A DNA stretch of 64,000 nucleotides from Saccharopolyspora galaxeae (GTDB lineage: Bacteria > Actinomycetota > Actinomycetes > Mycobacteriales > Pseudonocardiaceae): NCBI RefSeq assembly GCF_016526145.1, contig NZ_JADDUE010000006.1, forward strand, positions 342,615-406,614, written 5' to 3'. Positions 27,139 through 36,135 of the stretch are shown one piece after another. The first letter of the stretch is position 1. The number at the start of each line of letters is the position of its first letter. Under the pieces are notes generated by a model. It did no database searches. It was not told the origin of the DNA and saw only the letters and a program-made list of their open reading frames with translations. Both the position numbers and the translations under genes were made by a program.

Positions 27139-28355
27139 TGCGGGTGGTCGTCGAAGCCGACGGCGGTTCGCGGGGCAACCCGGGACCGGCCGGCTGCGGT
27201 GCGGTGGTGCGCGACGCCGACGGGGCGGTGCTGGCCGAGCGCTCGCTCGGGCTCGGGGTCGCCACGAACAACGTGGCCGAGTACGAGGGGCTGCTGGCCG
27301 GATTGCGGGCCGCTGCCGAGCTCGGGGCGGACGAGGTCGACGTCCGGATGGACTCGAAGCTGGTCGTCGAGCAGCTCAGCGGGCGTTGGCGGATCAAGCA
27401 CGCGGCGCTGCAACCCCTTGCGGCGCAGGCGAAGGATCTGGTGGCCGCGTTCGCCGCGGTGCGGTTCGAGTGGATCCCGCGGGAGCGCAACGCGCACGCG
27501 GACCGGCTGGCCAACGCGGCGATGGACAGCCAGGCCGGGATCGAGCGCACACCCGCTGCCGGGGCTGCGGACAGCGCTGCCGCGGACGATTTCGCCGGGT
27601 CGGAGGCGGATGTTTCGGCCGGTAGGGCTGCGGACGCTGCTGCCGGATCGGCTGCGGATGTTGCTGCGAAACCGGCGAAGGCCGAGTCCCGCACGCAGCC
27701 CGCGGGCTGGACCGGCGCCACCGGTTCCCCGACGAAGCTGCTGCTGCTGCGGCACGGGCAGACCGAGATGTCGGTGGACCGCCGCTACTCGGGGCGCGGC
27801 GACGTGCCGCTGACCGATCTCGGGCAGCGGCAGGCCGTGGCCGCGGCGAAACGCCTGGCCGGGATGGACGGCGTGCGCACCGAAGCGGGTGCGGCGCCGA
27901 TCGTGGCCTCCCCGCTGACCCGCACCCGGCAGACCGCCGAGGCCGTGGCCGCGGCCACCGGCGGCGAGCCGTCGTACCTGGACGGCCTGCTGGAGACCGA
28001 TTTCGGCGCGTGGGAAGGGCTGACGTTCTCGGAGGCCGCGGAGAAGTACGCCCAGCTGCACCGCCGCTGGCTCGGCGACTCCACCGTGGAACCGCCGGAT
28101 GGCGAGAGCCTGGACGCCGCGTTCCGTCGGGTCACCGCGGCCCGCGACGAGATCCTGGACCGGCACGCGGGCAGCACGGTGATCGTGGTCAGCCACGTGA
28201 CCCCGATCAAGGCGCTGCTGCGACTCGGACTCGGCGTCGGCCCGGAGATCTTCTACCGGCTGCACCTGGACCTCGCGTCGCTGTCGATCGTCGAGTTCTA
28301 CCCCGACGCGAACGCTTCGGTCCGCCTGGTCAACGACATCTCCCACCTGCCCTGA
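27138..28355 (+). CDS. Bifunctional RNase H I / acid phosphatase
   Basis: A 405-residue two-domain enzyme. Residues 1-~135 are RNase HI: VVVEADGGSRGNPGPAG (first catalytic Asp), NNVAEYEGLLAGL (Glu), MDSKLVV (Asp) and NAHADRLAN. The C-terminal ~210 residues are a histidine phosphatase: LLLRHGQTEMS (catalytic RHG) and VSHVTPIK. An Ala/Asp-rich linker of about 45 residues joins them and is itself made of short repeats. The M. tuberculosis counterpart Rv2228c has both RNase H and alpha-ribazole phosphatase/CobC-like activities, which would link it to the cobalamin genes nearby. Confidence 0.94.
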   Translation: MRVVVEADGGSRGNPGPAGCGAVVRDADGAVLAERSLGLGVATNNVAEYEGLLAGLRAAAELGADEVDVRMDSKLVVEQLSGRWRIKHAALQPLAAQAKDLVAAFAAVRFEWIPRERNAHADRLANAAMDSQAGIERTPAAGAADSAAADDFAGSEADVSAGRAADAAAGSAADVAAKPAKAESRTQPAGWTGATGSPTKLLLLRHGQTEMSVDRRYSGRGDVPLTDLGQRQAVAAAKRLAGMDGVRTEAGAAPIVASPLTRTRQTAEAVAAATGGEPSYLDGLLETDFGAWEGLTFSEAAEKYAQLHRRWLGDSTVEPPDGESLDAAFRRVTAARDEILDRHAGSTVIVVSHVTPIKALLRLGLGVGPEIFYRLHLDLASLSIVEFYPDANASVRLVNDISHLP

Positions 28356-28371
28356 CCCGGCGGCCGTTTCC

Positions 28372-28464
28372 GAGTGAACGGCCTGTTCGTCCAATCTAGC
28401 CGGACCAACGGTCCGTTCACTCCGGGAAGTTCGCCCTGGATCGAGCGGTGTGCGCGCGTGTCGG
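28372..28464. repeat. Dispersed inverted repeat family 1, copy B
   Basis: Core GAGTGAACGGCCTGTTCGTCC, centre AATCTAGC, then GGACCAACGGTCCGTTCACTC, starting 17 bases after the RNase H/phosphatase stop. The right flank repeats GAAGTTC, GATCG and GCGTGTCGG seen in copy A. A weaker half copy follows (TTCACTCCGGACTCCG at 28490 and GTGCGGGCGTCTCGGG near 28525). It separates the convergent RNase H and rnpB genes, so it probably acts as a two-way terminator. Confidence 0.75.
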
Positions 28465-28600
28465 CCAGTGCCCGAACAGCGCGGGGTTCACTCCGGACTC
28501 CGTTGCCGCCGCGGCGAGGTGAGGTGCGGGCGTCTCGGGCGGGCCGGCTTCGAGGAGTCAACGGATCCGGTCGATCGGGCCGCTCGTTCTTCCGGTTAGT

Positions 28601-29009
28601 GCGCGGATGAGCCGACCTGTAAGCCGGATCCTGTTCCCGGGGGCCTTGCGGCCGTCCCGTTCGGCGGTCATCCATCTCGGCCTGCCGTCGCCGGCAGGCT
28701 CCAGCGGCCTACCCGCAGGCTCGGGCGGGCAGCCCTCGAGCACCTGCGCAGGCACCTCGCGGTGCCCTCTTGGCCTTGCTCCGGGTGGGGTTTACCGAGC
28801 CGTCCCGGTCACCCGGGACGCTGGTGGTCTCTTACACCACCTTTTCACCCTTACCCGGCCCGAATCGGGCCGGGCGGTCTGGTTTCTGTGGCACTTTCCC
28901 GCGGGTCACCCCGGGTTGCCGTTAGCAACCACCCTGCCCTGTGGAGTCCGGACTTTCCTCGACGCGGGTCGCGCCCGCGCCGCGACCGCCCGGTCGACTC
29001 ATCCGCGCC
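28601..29009 (-). ncRNA. rnpB: RNase P RNA, bacterial type A
   Basis: The reverse complement carries the diagnostic 5' block GAGGAAAGTCCGGACTCC, ACAGGGCAGGGTG, GGGTAAGGGTGAAAAGGTG, AGACCACCAGC and the 3' block ACAGGATCCGGCTTACAGG in reading order. The ends pair (GCGCGGATGAGTCGACC with GGTCGGCTCATCCGCGC) to form P1, which sets the borders at about 29009 and 28601 (~409 nt). It is the catalytic RNA that trims tRNA 5' ends. Confidence 0.97.
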
Positions 29010-29014
29010 GGTCC

Positions 29015-29020
29015 ATTCTA
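29015..29020 (-). promoter_or_regulatory. -10 box of rnpB promoter
   Basis: TAGAAT on the minus strand ends six bases before the predicted RNase P RNA 5' end. No matching -35 hexamer was found at 17 bases. Confidence 0.6.
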
Positions 29021-29034
29021 GTCGCCGCCTCCCG

Positions 29035-29101
29035 GTACCCCGGCACCCAGCGTCCCGGCACCCAGCGCCCCGGCGGCCGGCGTTCCCGGCACCCGGCGTT
29101 C
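29035..29101. repeat. Short GC-rich tandem repeat (about 15 bp x 4)
   Basis: Units CCCGGCACCCAGCGT, CCCGGCACCCAGCGC, CCCCGGCGGCCGGCGT and CCCGGCACCCGGCGT follow one another between the rnpB promoter and the leader peptide gene. Noncoding. Confidence 0.6.
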
Positions 29102-29152
29102 CGATGCGCGGACGTCGTTGCCCGGGCCGCCGCGGCCGGTTCTACTGGCGCC

Positions 29153-29230
29153 ATGACCGCCGCCGCGTTGACCCGTCGCCGCTACGTGGACTTCGCGCGC
29201 GTCAACGGTGCTCGTTGTTCTTCCTGCTGA
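29153..29230 (+). CDS. 25-residue Cys-ending leader peptide
   Basis: MTAAALTRRRYVDFARV then NGARCSSC and a TGA stop. The LTxRRxVD(L/F)xRV...C pattern is that of the short actinobacterial leader peptides found before sulfur-related genes (known from annotation practice). The peptide ends with two Cys codons around two Ser codons, so ribosome stalling at low cysteine could control the reductase gene that starts 39 bases after its stop. There is no good Shine-Dalgarno site; TCTACT stands six bases before the ATG. Confidence 0.75.
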   Translation: MTAAALTRRRYVDFARVNGARCSSC

Positions 29231-29269
29231 ACCCGTCGCGCCCGTGCACACCGAGCAGGAAGTCCGGTC

Positions 29270-29794
29270 ATGTCACCGATCATCACCGTCGTCGCCGCCG
29301 CACGTCCCGGTTCGAAACTCGAAGAGCTGGCGCGGGTCAGCACCGAAGCGTTGCACGGCAACGGTTTCCGGATGCGCGCCGTCCCGCTGCACCAGCTGCC
29401 GGAGTCCGCGCTGCTGGCGGGCGACGCCGATGCGCCCGCGCTGCGCTGGACCCGGCGGCTGCTCACCGGCTCCGCAGGAGTCGTGTTGATCACGCCGTGT
29501 TACGAGGCGCCGATGAGCCGCCTGGTCCGGACCTGGCTGGAACTGATGCCCCCGCTGCGGGGAACGGTGCAGGTCGTGGGCCTGGGTGCGACGCAGGCTC
29601 AAGCATCGGGGGTGGATTACGCCGCGCGGCGGCTCCTGCGCGAGCACGGTGCGCAGCGGATCGCGCCCGCGTGCTTCGTGCGCGACCGGTCGCTGGAGTC
29701 CACCGTGGACGGATGGAGCCTCGGCGGGTCGGCGCAGGAGCACCTCGCTGCCGCCCTCGGTGTGTTCCGGGAGGAACTCGCGTCCGCGGCGTGA
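29270..29794 (+). CDS. NADPH-dependent FMN reductase (SsuE/MsuE-like)
   Basis: A 174-residue flavodoxin-like reductase. It opens with the phosphate-binding loop region VVAARPGSKLEELA and has ITPCYEAPMSRLVRTWLEL, matching the family's TPxYxxxxxxxLKNxLD block, then GLGATQAQ. Such enzymes supply reduced FMN to two-component sulfonate monooxygenases. AGGAAG lies 8 bases before the ATG. The Cys-rich leader peptide directly upstream supports a sulfur-supply role and cysteine-dependent control; no sulfonatase partner is adjacent. Confidence 0.82.
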   Translation: MSPIITVVAAARPGSKLEELARVSTEALHGNGFRMRAVPLHQLPESALLAGDADAPALRWTRRLLTGSAGVVLITPCYEAPMSRLVRTWLELMPPLRGTVQVVGLGATQAQASGVDYAARRLLREHGAQRIAPACFVRDRSLESTVDGWSLGGSAQEHLAAALGVFREELASAA

Positions 29795-30376
29795 TTTCCG
29801 CGGGGTGGCGCCACGGCTGGTGGTCCTCGAAGGGCGGATCGGGCGAAACCGGCGCCGCCTTAGCCGTCCTGAGTGGACGTTCAACGGCGCCGTCCGGCGG
29901 TGTTCGACCGCTCCCGCGTTCCGCCCACCGGGAGCCCGCTGGTCACCGCCCGTGCCGCGACCTGCGCGGCAGCGTGGCGGGCCGGAACGCTACGCTGGAT
30001 GCAGTCAAGATCACCGCCGGACGGGTCCCGGAAGGGGCCGCAGGCGGCGGTCCGGCACGGCGGCGTGGTGTGCGCAATTCCACTGACCGGCCGTTTCGTG
30101 CACGGTGCGTGTGGAAGGGATTCGCAACAGGGTGAACGAGCAGGGATTCGCGATCCGGCACCGCGACCGGCCTCGCCCTTACCCGCCCGCTGCTCCGAAC
30201 GAGCCAACCCCGAATGGACCAGCGGAGTGGTGATCCGCGGTCCGGGACGCCGAGCCCGCCCGGCCGAACACTACTGCTGGTGACCATGTCATGTTCTACT
30301 CGTACCGGCGTGCCGGGAAGATCCGGCGGGCCGCAGCACCTACCCGACGACCCTTCACGCACTCAGGGGTAACAAG
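29795..30376. other. 582-base intergenic region before the secretion operon
   Basis: No supported gene. It contains a pair of 9-bp direct repeats GGGATTCGC (30117-30125 and 30143-30151), 26 bases apart, which could be regulator half-sites for the downstream operon. A ribosome site CAGGGGTAACAAG precedes the ATG at 30377. I saw no convincing -35/-10 pair. Confidence 0.4.
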
Positions 30377-30679
30377 ATGACCGCCATGCCGCTGGAAACG
30401 TTGGCGCACGTGCAAGCTGCGATGGATCCGCTGGCGCAGCAGACAGGTCTCGGCACAGAAGGCATCCGCGGGTGGATCATCAACAATCTGTTGCCGCTGC
30501 TGCTGCTGACCGTTGCGCTGCTGCTGCTGTGGCTCGGCGGCGGCAAGGGCGACAACGCCGGAGTGATGCGCCGCGTCGTCGGCGTCTTCGTCGCGCTGGC
30601 GCTGATCGGCTTCGCGGTCACCGGGGCGGGCGTGGACATCGGCACCTTTATCGCCGGCCTGTTCAGCACCAGCGGGTGA
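30377..30679 (+). CDS. Small two-span membrane protein, VirB2/TrbC-like
   Basis: A 100-residue protein with two hydrophobic helices (about 35-55, NNLLPLLLLTVALLLLWLGG, and 68-88) separated by a short basic loop (GKGDNAGVMRRVVG). Size, topology and position as first gene before a PrgI/VirB3-like and a VirB4-like gene resemble VirB2/TrbC pilin-like subunits of type IV secretion systems. There is no clear signal peptide cleavage site. Assignment rests mainly on context. Confidence 0.6.
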   Translation: MTAMPLETLAHVQAAMDPLAQQTGLGTEGIRGWIINNLLPLLLLTVALLLLWLGGGKGDNAGVMRRVVGVFVALALIGFAVTGAGVDIGTFIAGLFSTSG

Positions 30680-30685
30680 TCGGCC

Positions 30686-31261
30686 GTGCGGATCCGCACC
30701 GACGACGAGGTCTACCGGGTCGACGCCGTCTGGCTCGGCCCGCCGAAGGCGACCTTCCCGTGGCGAGCCCGCTACGTGGCATGGGGCGTGGGAACCGTGG
30801 TGTTCCTGGCCGTGCTCGCGGTGGAACGCCGGATGAACATCGGCTTCGGGTTCTTCTCCACCGCGTGGGCGGTGATCATCACGATCGTGGTTACGCGGAT
30901 CGTGTGTTCCCGGATCACCCACGAACGGCCGCTAGGGGCGGTGCTGACCATGTGGTTGCGTGAGCTGACCGCGCCACGGGAGAGCACCGCGGGACGCGGC
31001 GGAGCGGCAGGCGCGGCCAAGCTGCGGGTGCGCGCCGAACGTCCCAGGCCCAAGCCCAAGCAGACCAGCAAGCGCACCGGCCCGGCCGAGCAGCAGGGCG
31101 CGGCCGGGCGGGGCGGGCGGCCCGCCCGATCCCAGCGCAGCACCGGGACGGGGCAGCAGCCCGTCCGCCGCCCCAGGAGGTCCGCGGGCCAAGGCAGGCC
31201 CACCCGCGGGCGAGCGCGTAGCAAGGAGGTTCGCGGTGTTCGGTCGCCGTCGCGGCGGTGA
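30686..31261 (+). CDS. PrgI/VirB3-like membrane protein
   Basis: A 191-residue protein. Residues 1-30 are soluble, two close transmembrane helices follow (VAWGVGTVVFLAVLAV and FFSTAWAVIITIVVTRI), and the last ~95 residues are a very basic Arg/Lys/Pro/Gln-rich tail. The helix pair next to a VirB4 gene is the arrangement of PrgI/VirB3 proteins in Gram-positive type IV secretion. Start is GTG at 30686. The 3' end overlaps the VirB4 gene by 26 bases. Confidence 0.65.
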   Translation: MRIRTDDEVYRVDAVWLGPPKATFPWRARYVAWGVGTVVFLAVLAVERRMNIGFGFFSTAWAVIITIVVTRIVCSRITHERPLGAVLTMWLRELTAPRESTAGRGGAAGAAKLRVRAERPRPKPKQTSKRTGPAEQQGAAGRGGRPARSQRSTGTGQQPVRRPRRSAGQGRPTRGRARSKEVRGVRSPSRR

Positions 31262-34133
31262 GCGCCAGGCTCAGGTTCCCGGCACGCCCCAGCGCGCCCG
31301 CGGCGCGGGGGCGAAGGGCGCCGGATCGAAGGGCAAGCGCAAGGACCGCAGGCTGCCCGACGAGCAGAGCCTGCCCAGCTACACGCCGTCGATCGCCGCC
31401 CGCTCCATCGACGGGCACCTGCTGCGCACCGGGCAGGACGTGTTCGCCTGGTACCGGTTGTCCTCGCAGCGCTGGTCGTTCCGCTCGGACTCGCAGCGCC
31501 AGGACCTGATCGCGGCGATCGCCGGGCAGTACGCGGAGCTGCAGGGCCGCTGGATGCACCTGCGGGTCACCAGCCGCCCGTACCCGATCCGGATGTGGGC
31601 CGAGGCGCACGTGCACAACGCCCGCGGTGCGCTGCCGGACAGCCCGGGTGCGCTGAGCTTCGACGACTACATGGTCGGCGAGCAGCAGCAGCTGATGGGC
31701 CGGTCGATGGCCGAGAAGGAGGTCTACCTCGGCGTCCAGGTACAGACCCGCAACGTGGTGGACCGCGCGGTCGAGCGCGCCGCGCCGCTGCTGCGCAGGG
31801 TGTTCCCGGAGGCCGTGGACGCCGAACTCGTCGCCCTGGACAGCGAGATCGAGCACCTGGACCAGGTGATCGGATCCGCCGGGCTGGACGGCCGCCCGGT
31901 CACCGCCGAGGAGATGTCCTGGCTGATGCACCGGTCCTGCTCGCTGGGCCTGCCCGCGCCGCGCAACATGCCCGCGGTGCCCGGCGCGGCGTGGGAGCCC
32001 GAGGACCTGGCCTCGTTCACCGATGCGGCCGACCTGCACCAGGAGCCGTACGCGCCGACCGCCACGGTGCGCGGCCGCACCGGCTCCAACGCCGGTGTCA
32101 GCAGGCACGTCGCGGTGCTGACCGTGGGCCAGACGCACGGCCTGCAGGTCCCGGAGGTCGACGACCCGTGGTTGCAGCACTCCGACCGGCTGCCCGCCCC
32201 GGTGGAGTGGTCCGCGCGGATTTACGTGCGCCGCCCGGAGGACGTCGGCGGCGAGCTGCAGCGCCAGATGAACAAGGTGCGCTCGCAGGTTCGCCACTAC
32301 ACCGAGGAACACGGCCTGGAGCCGCCGACCTCGCTGTCCCGCCAGGCGGGCCGGGTGCTGGAGATCGACGACGAGATGACCACCGGTTTCACCGCGCTCG
32401 CCACCCGCGTGCGCTCGTGGTGGCGGCTGGCGGTCTCCGGCCCCACCGAGCGCGACGCGCTCAAGCTGGCCCAGCAGATCCTTGACCTGTACAAGCCGAA
32501 GGTCGCCATCGAGCACCCCGAGGCGCAGTACGCGATGGCCCGCGAGTTCATCCCGGGCGAGCAGCTGGCCTCCGGTGCCTACCTGCGCCGCGGTTCGGTG
32601 GTGTGGGCGGCCGCGGCGGTGCCGCAGGCGACCGCGGAGGTCGGTGACCGGCGCGGCGTGATGCTCGGTGAGACCTGCACCGCGACTCGGCGGCCGGTGG
32701 CGTGGGACCCGTGGATGGCGCAGGAGATCCGCGACGCATCCGGGCTCACGGCCATGGTCGCCGGACTCGGTGGCGGCAAGTCGTTCCTCGGCGGCGGACT
32801 CGTCTACAAGACGTTGCGCGCCGGGGCGCACTGGACGCTGCTGGACCCGTCCGGGCCGCTGGCGGAACTGTGCAAGCTGCCCGAGCTGCGGCCGTACGCG
32901 CGCCCGATCAACCTGCTCAACGCCCAGCCGGGCATCCTCAACCCGTACCGGGTGGTGGCCGAGCCGCAGCTGGATCACTTCGTCGACGAGGAAGACCCCG
33001 AGCGCGGCTGGCGGCGCGAACGCGCGCTCGCCGCGGCGACCCGGCGGCGCCTGGTGCTGGACGTGCTCACCGGGCTGCTGCCCTACGAGGTGGCGCGGCT
33101 GCCGCAGACCAGGATCGTGCTGCTGCGCGCGGTGCGGGCGGTCGGCGGCCGCCCGGACGCGCACCCCGGCATGGTCTTCGAGGCGCTGCGCCGGGACGCG
33201 TCCGAACACCACGAGCACGCCGTGGTGGTGGCCGACTTCCTGGACGAGCTCCGCGAGCGGATGTCGCTGCTGATCCCGGAGGCCGACGCCGACCCGTACT
33301 CGGAGACCCGCGAGGACCGGCTCACGGTGCTGACCATGGCCGGGCTGACGCTGCCGAAGGACGGCGTCGGGCGCGAGCACTGGACCGACGCCGAAGCGCT
33401 CGGCGTGGAGATGCTGAACCTGGCGGCGTGGCTGACCCAGCGCTCGGTCTACGAGCGGCCGAAGAACGAGCGCAAGGGCGTCTGGATCGACGAGGCGTTC
33501 TTCCTGTCCGAGGTGCCGACCGGGCGGGTGCTGATGAACCGCTTCGCCCGCGACTCCCGCAAGTGGAACGTGCGGGTGCTGCTGTCCAGCCAGATCCCCG
33601 CGGACTTCCTGCGGATCCAGGGCTTCGTGTCCCTTTTGGACTCGGTGTTCGTGGGCAGGCTGGACGACGAGCAGGCCCAGGCCGACGCGCTGCGGCTGCT
33701 GAAGGTGCCGGTCGACGCGGGCTACGAGCAGGTGGTCTCGGCGCTGGGCCGCAGGCCGGGGCCGGCGCGCAACAACAGCGAGCGGGACCGCTCGCCGCGC
33801 CAGTTCATCTTCGGCGACGGCGCGGGCGGGGTGGAGCGCATCCGCATCGACTTCGGCGGCCCGCACCTGGAGCACCTGCGCAACGCGCTGGACACCACGC
33901 CGGTCGGCGAGGACGAGAGCTCCGAGCGGCTGTCGCTGCCCGGCGGCGAGGGTGCGGCGAACTCGGACAGGCCACCGCCACCGTCCGCGCCGCCCGAGGA
34001 CGACTACGACGAAGAGCTCGAAGGCTTCGACGAGCTCGAACTGGAAACCGTCGGCATCGGGCAGGGTGAACAGCACGGCAACGGCACCGACCCGCAGCAG
34101 CGGTCCGGTCGAGGCGGAGAAGAGCAGCGGTGA
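31236..34133 (+). CDS. VirB4-like type IV secretion ATPase
   Basis: A 965-residue ATPase. After a basic leader and an N-terminal ~480-residue domain, the motor domain has Walker A GLGGGKSFLGGG (about residue 511) and Walker B KGVWIDEAFFLSE (about 748), followed by LLSSQIPADFLR, typical of VirB4/TraC/ConE. The tail is acidic (DDYDEELEGFDELELE). VirB4 proteins energise assembly of the secretion channel. The GTG at 31236 has a perfect AAGGAGGT five bases upstream, the strongest ribosome site in the operon. It overlaps both neighbours, so the genes are co-translated. Confidence 0.88.
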   Translation: MFGRRRGGERQAQVPGTPQRARGAGAKGAGSKGKRKDRRLPDEQSLPSYTPSIAARSIDGHLLRTGQDVFAWYRLSSQRWSFRSDSQRQDLIAAIAGQYAELQGRWMHLRVTSRPYPIRMWAEAHVHNARGALPDSPGALSFDDYMVGEQQQLMGRSMAEKEVYLGVQVQTRNVVDRAVERAAPLLRRVFPEAVDAELVALDSEIEHLDQVIGSAGLDGRPVTAEEMSWLMHRSCSLGLPAPRNMPAVPGAAWEPEDLASFTDAADLHQEPYAPTATVRGRTGSNAGVSRHVAVLTVGQTHGLQVPEVDDPWLQHSDRLPAPVEWSARIYVRRPEDVGGELQRQMNKVRSQVRHYTEEHGLEPPTSLSRQAGRVLEIDDEMTTGFTALATRVRSWWRLAVSGPTERDALKLAQQILDLYKPKVAIEHPEAQYAMAREFIPGEQLASGAYLRRGSVVWAAAAVPQATAEVGDRRGVMLGETCTATRRPVAWDPWMAQEIRDASGLTAMVAGLGGGKSFLGGGLVYKTLRAGAHWTLLDPSGPLAELCKLPELRPYARPINLLNAQPGILNPYRVVAEPQLDHFVDEEDPERGWRRERALAAATRRRLVLDVLTGLLPYEVARLPQTRIVLLRAVRAVGGRPDAHPGMVFEALRRDASEHHEHAVVVADFLDELRERMSLLIPEADADPYSETREDRLTVLTMAGLTLPKDGVGREHWTDAEALGVEMLNLAAWLTQRSVYERPKNERKGVWIDEAFFLSEVPTGRVLMNRFARDSRKWNVRVLLSSQIPADFLRIQGFVSLLDSVFVGRLDDEQAQADALRLLKVPVDAGYEQVVSALGRRPGPARNNSERDRSPRQFIFGDGAGGVERIRIDFGGPHLEHLRNALDTTPVGEDESSERLSLPGGEGAANSDRPPPPSAPPEDDYDEELEGFDELELETVGIGQGEQHGNGTDPQQRSGRGGEEQR

Positions 34134-36079
34134 GTTCGCTGGTCGCGCCCACGATCATGGCGGCGCTGATCGTGGCCGTGGCGCTGCTCGTCCGCCGCCG
34201 CACCCGCGGTCGCGCGAGCCGGTCGACGCTGCTGGTGCTGGCCGTGCTGGTCGGCATCCAGGCGCTGATCGGCGCACCCGCCTCCGCGCAGGGCTTCGAC
34301 TGCAAGGAGGCGCCGAACCCGGAGCGGCCGGGGTCCGGGATGGTCGGCGAGCTCGACCGGGCGCCGTTGGGCGTGGGCACGCCCGGCAGCGCCTACGACG
34401 AGGTCGGTTACGCCGGTCTGGTGTGGAACACCTACGACCTCGGTTGCGGTCCGCAGGGCGTGACCAACCCGAACGCGCTGGTGGACACCTGGCTCGGCAA
34501 CGAGCTGTTCAACCTCGCCAAGAACGTCGTCGGCATCACCAACGGGCTGCACTACTCGCTGCTCGGGACCGGGCTGGTCGCTCCGCTGGACGACCTGATC
34601 TCCACCGGCACCGTGGCGCTCTACGACAGCGTCTTCACGCCGTGGTTCGGGGTCGCCGCGCTGATCCTGGCGGTGCTGCTGTTCCGCTACATCTGGCAGG
34701 GCGACCTGGCCACGATCGGCAAGCGCACGATGTGGGCGCTCGCGGGGCTGTGGCTGGCTTCGGCGACCTACTTGACGCCGTTGCTCTACACCCACGCCCT
34801 GGACGAGGTCGTGATCAAGGGAACTTCGGCGGTGCAGGCCGGGTTCCTGCAGAACGTCGGCGTCGATCGGGTCAACGCGCTGCCGACGCTGCTGCACGAC
34901 CAGGTCGTCTACCAGAACTGGCTGCGCGGCGAGTTCGGTGATCCGGAGGGGCCGCAGGCCCAGCAGCTCGGCCGGGAACTGCTGCGCGCGCAAGCCTGGA
35001 CCAAGCAAGAGGTCCGGGCCGGATTGGACGCCGGTTCGCCGGAGCCGAAGAAGCAGGCGTTCGAGAACGTCGCGGGCCGGATGGGCAGCGCCTACGGCAC
35101 CTTCCAAGGGGTGGAGGGCAGCCGCGTCGGCGCGTCGGTGCTCGCGCTGCTGCAGAGCTTCGCGTTCGCCTCGTTCCAGTTGATCGCCAAGGTCGCGATC
35201 CTGCTGGCGCAGGTGCTGCTGCGGGTGATCGTGCTGGCCGGTCCGCTGATCGGCCTGGTAGCGCTGCTCAACCAGCAGATCCTGCGGGCGGTCGGCCGGG
35301 TCGCGGGCGCGGCGATGCTCAACGTGCTGGTGATCTCCGCGATGGCCGGGCTGCACACCTGGGTGCTGGCGTGGATCTTCAACCCGCTGCGCGGATTCCA
35401 GCCGCTGGCGCAGATCCTGCTGGCCGGGCTGGTGACGGTCGTGTTCCTGATGGTCGGCAAACCGGTGCAGCGGATGGGCCAGATGGTGCAGCTCTCGGTC
35501 GGCGGCTCGGGCGGCGTCGCGCAGGCTTCCCGCGGCGTGTTCTCCCGGTTCCGCGGCCGTTCCGGCAGGCGCGACGATCCGAGCGGGGATTTCTGGGACC
35601 AGGTGCGGGAATCCGATCCGGACGCGCCGCCGCCCGACCCGGCCGCGCAGCGCGGCAGGCGCCAGGGCAGGCCGGAGGCCGAGCACCAGTCGGTTTCGGC
35701 CACTGCGCAACGCCTGGACCAGCAGGGTTCCCCGTGGACCGCGCTGCCGGGTGCCTCTGCCGCGACCGGGGGCGGCTCCTCCGGTCAGGCGTTGCCCGCG
35801 TCCGGACCGGCGGCGCCACGCCGGCCGGGTGGCGCCGCGGCGCTGCCGGAGGGCCGGGTCAGCCGGGTCGTGGACACCGCACCGGTGGCCGATGCCTCGT
35901 GGGACCGGCGCCACGACGAGGATCCGGTGCTCGTCCCGTCCCGTGTGGACAGCGGGGTGACTCCGGTGGTGCCGGAGCCCGCGACGTCGCGGCGGTCCGA
36001 CATGGAAGTGGTCTCCGGCAGGTCGATGCACGTGGTGTACCGGCCATCGCGCGGCCTGGAGGTCGCCGATGAGGATTGA
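34130..36079 (+). CDS. VirB6/TrbL-like polytopic membrane protein
   Basis: A 649-residue protein. A signal-like N-terminus (LLVLAVLVGIQALIGAPASAQG) leads to an external domain with Cys pairs, then about six membrane helices between residues 170 and 460 (WFGVAALILAVLLFRYI, LIAKVAILLAQVLLRVIVLAG, LAGLVTVVFLMVG). The last ~180 residues are a cytoplasmic Pro/Gly-rich tail. Such topology next to VirB4 fits the VirB6/TrbL channel component. The GTG at 34130 overlaps the VirB4 stop (GTGA). Confidence 0.75.
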   Translation: MSSLVAPTIMAALIVAVALLVRRRTRGRASRSTLLVLAVLVGIQALIGAPASAQGFDCKEAPNPERPGSGMVGELDRAPLGVGTPGSAYDEVGYAGLVWNTYDLGCGPQGVTNPNALVDTWLGNELFNLAKNVVGITNGLHYSLLGTGLVAPLDDLISTGTVALYDSVFTPWFGVAALILAVLLFRYIWQGDLATIGKRTMWALAGLWLASATYLTPLLYTHALDEVVIKGTSAVQAGFLQNVGVDRVNALPTLLHDQVVYQNWLRGEFGDPEGPQAQQLGRELLRAQAWTKQEVRAGLDAGSPEPKKQAFENVAGRMGSAYGTFQGVEGSRVGASVLALLQSFAFASFQLIAKVAILLAQVLLRVIVLAGPLIGLVALLNQQILRAVGRVAGAAMLNVLVISAMAGLHTWVLAWIFNPLRGFQPLAQILLAGLVTVVFLMVGKPVQRMGQMVQLSVGGSGGVAQASRGVFSRFRGRSGRRDDPSGDFWDQVRESDPDAPPPDPAAQRGRRQGRPEAEHQSVSATAQRLDQQGSPWTALPGASAATGGGSSGQALPASGPAAPRRPGGAAALPEGRVSRVVDTAPVADASWDRRHDEDPVLVPSRVDSGVTPVVPEPATSRRSDMEVVSGRSMHVVYRPSRGLEVADED

Positions 36080-36135
36080 GCAGCAACGACCCGGGCGGGC
36101 GCGCACCCGCCCGGTGGTGTGAAGGGGAACGCGCG

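Noticed and set aside
28607..29230. A 207-codon open frame over rnpB
   Set aside because: Most of it is the complement of the RNase P RNA; only its last 25 codons, beginning at 29153, form the leader peptide.
30915..34076. A 1053-codon open frame antisense to the VirB4 gene
   Set aside because: It mirrors the codon structure of the VirB4 gene, is Arg/His/Gly/Ala-rich and has no recognisable domain; such antisense frames are normal at this GC content.
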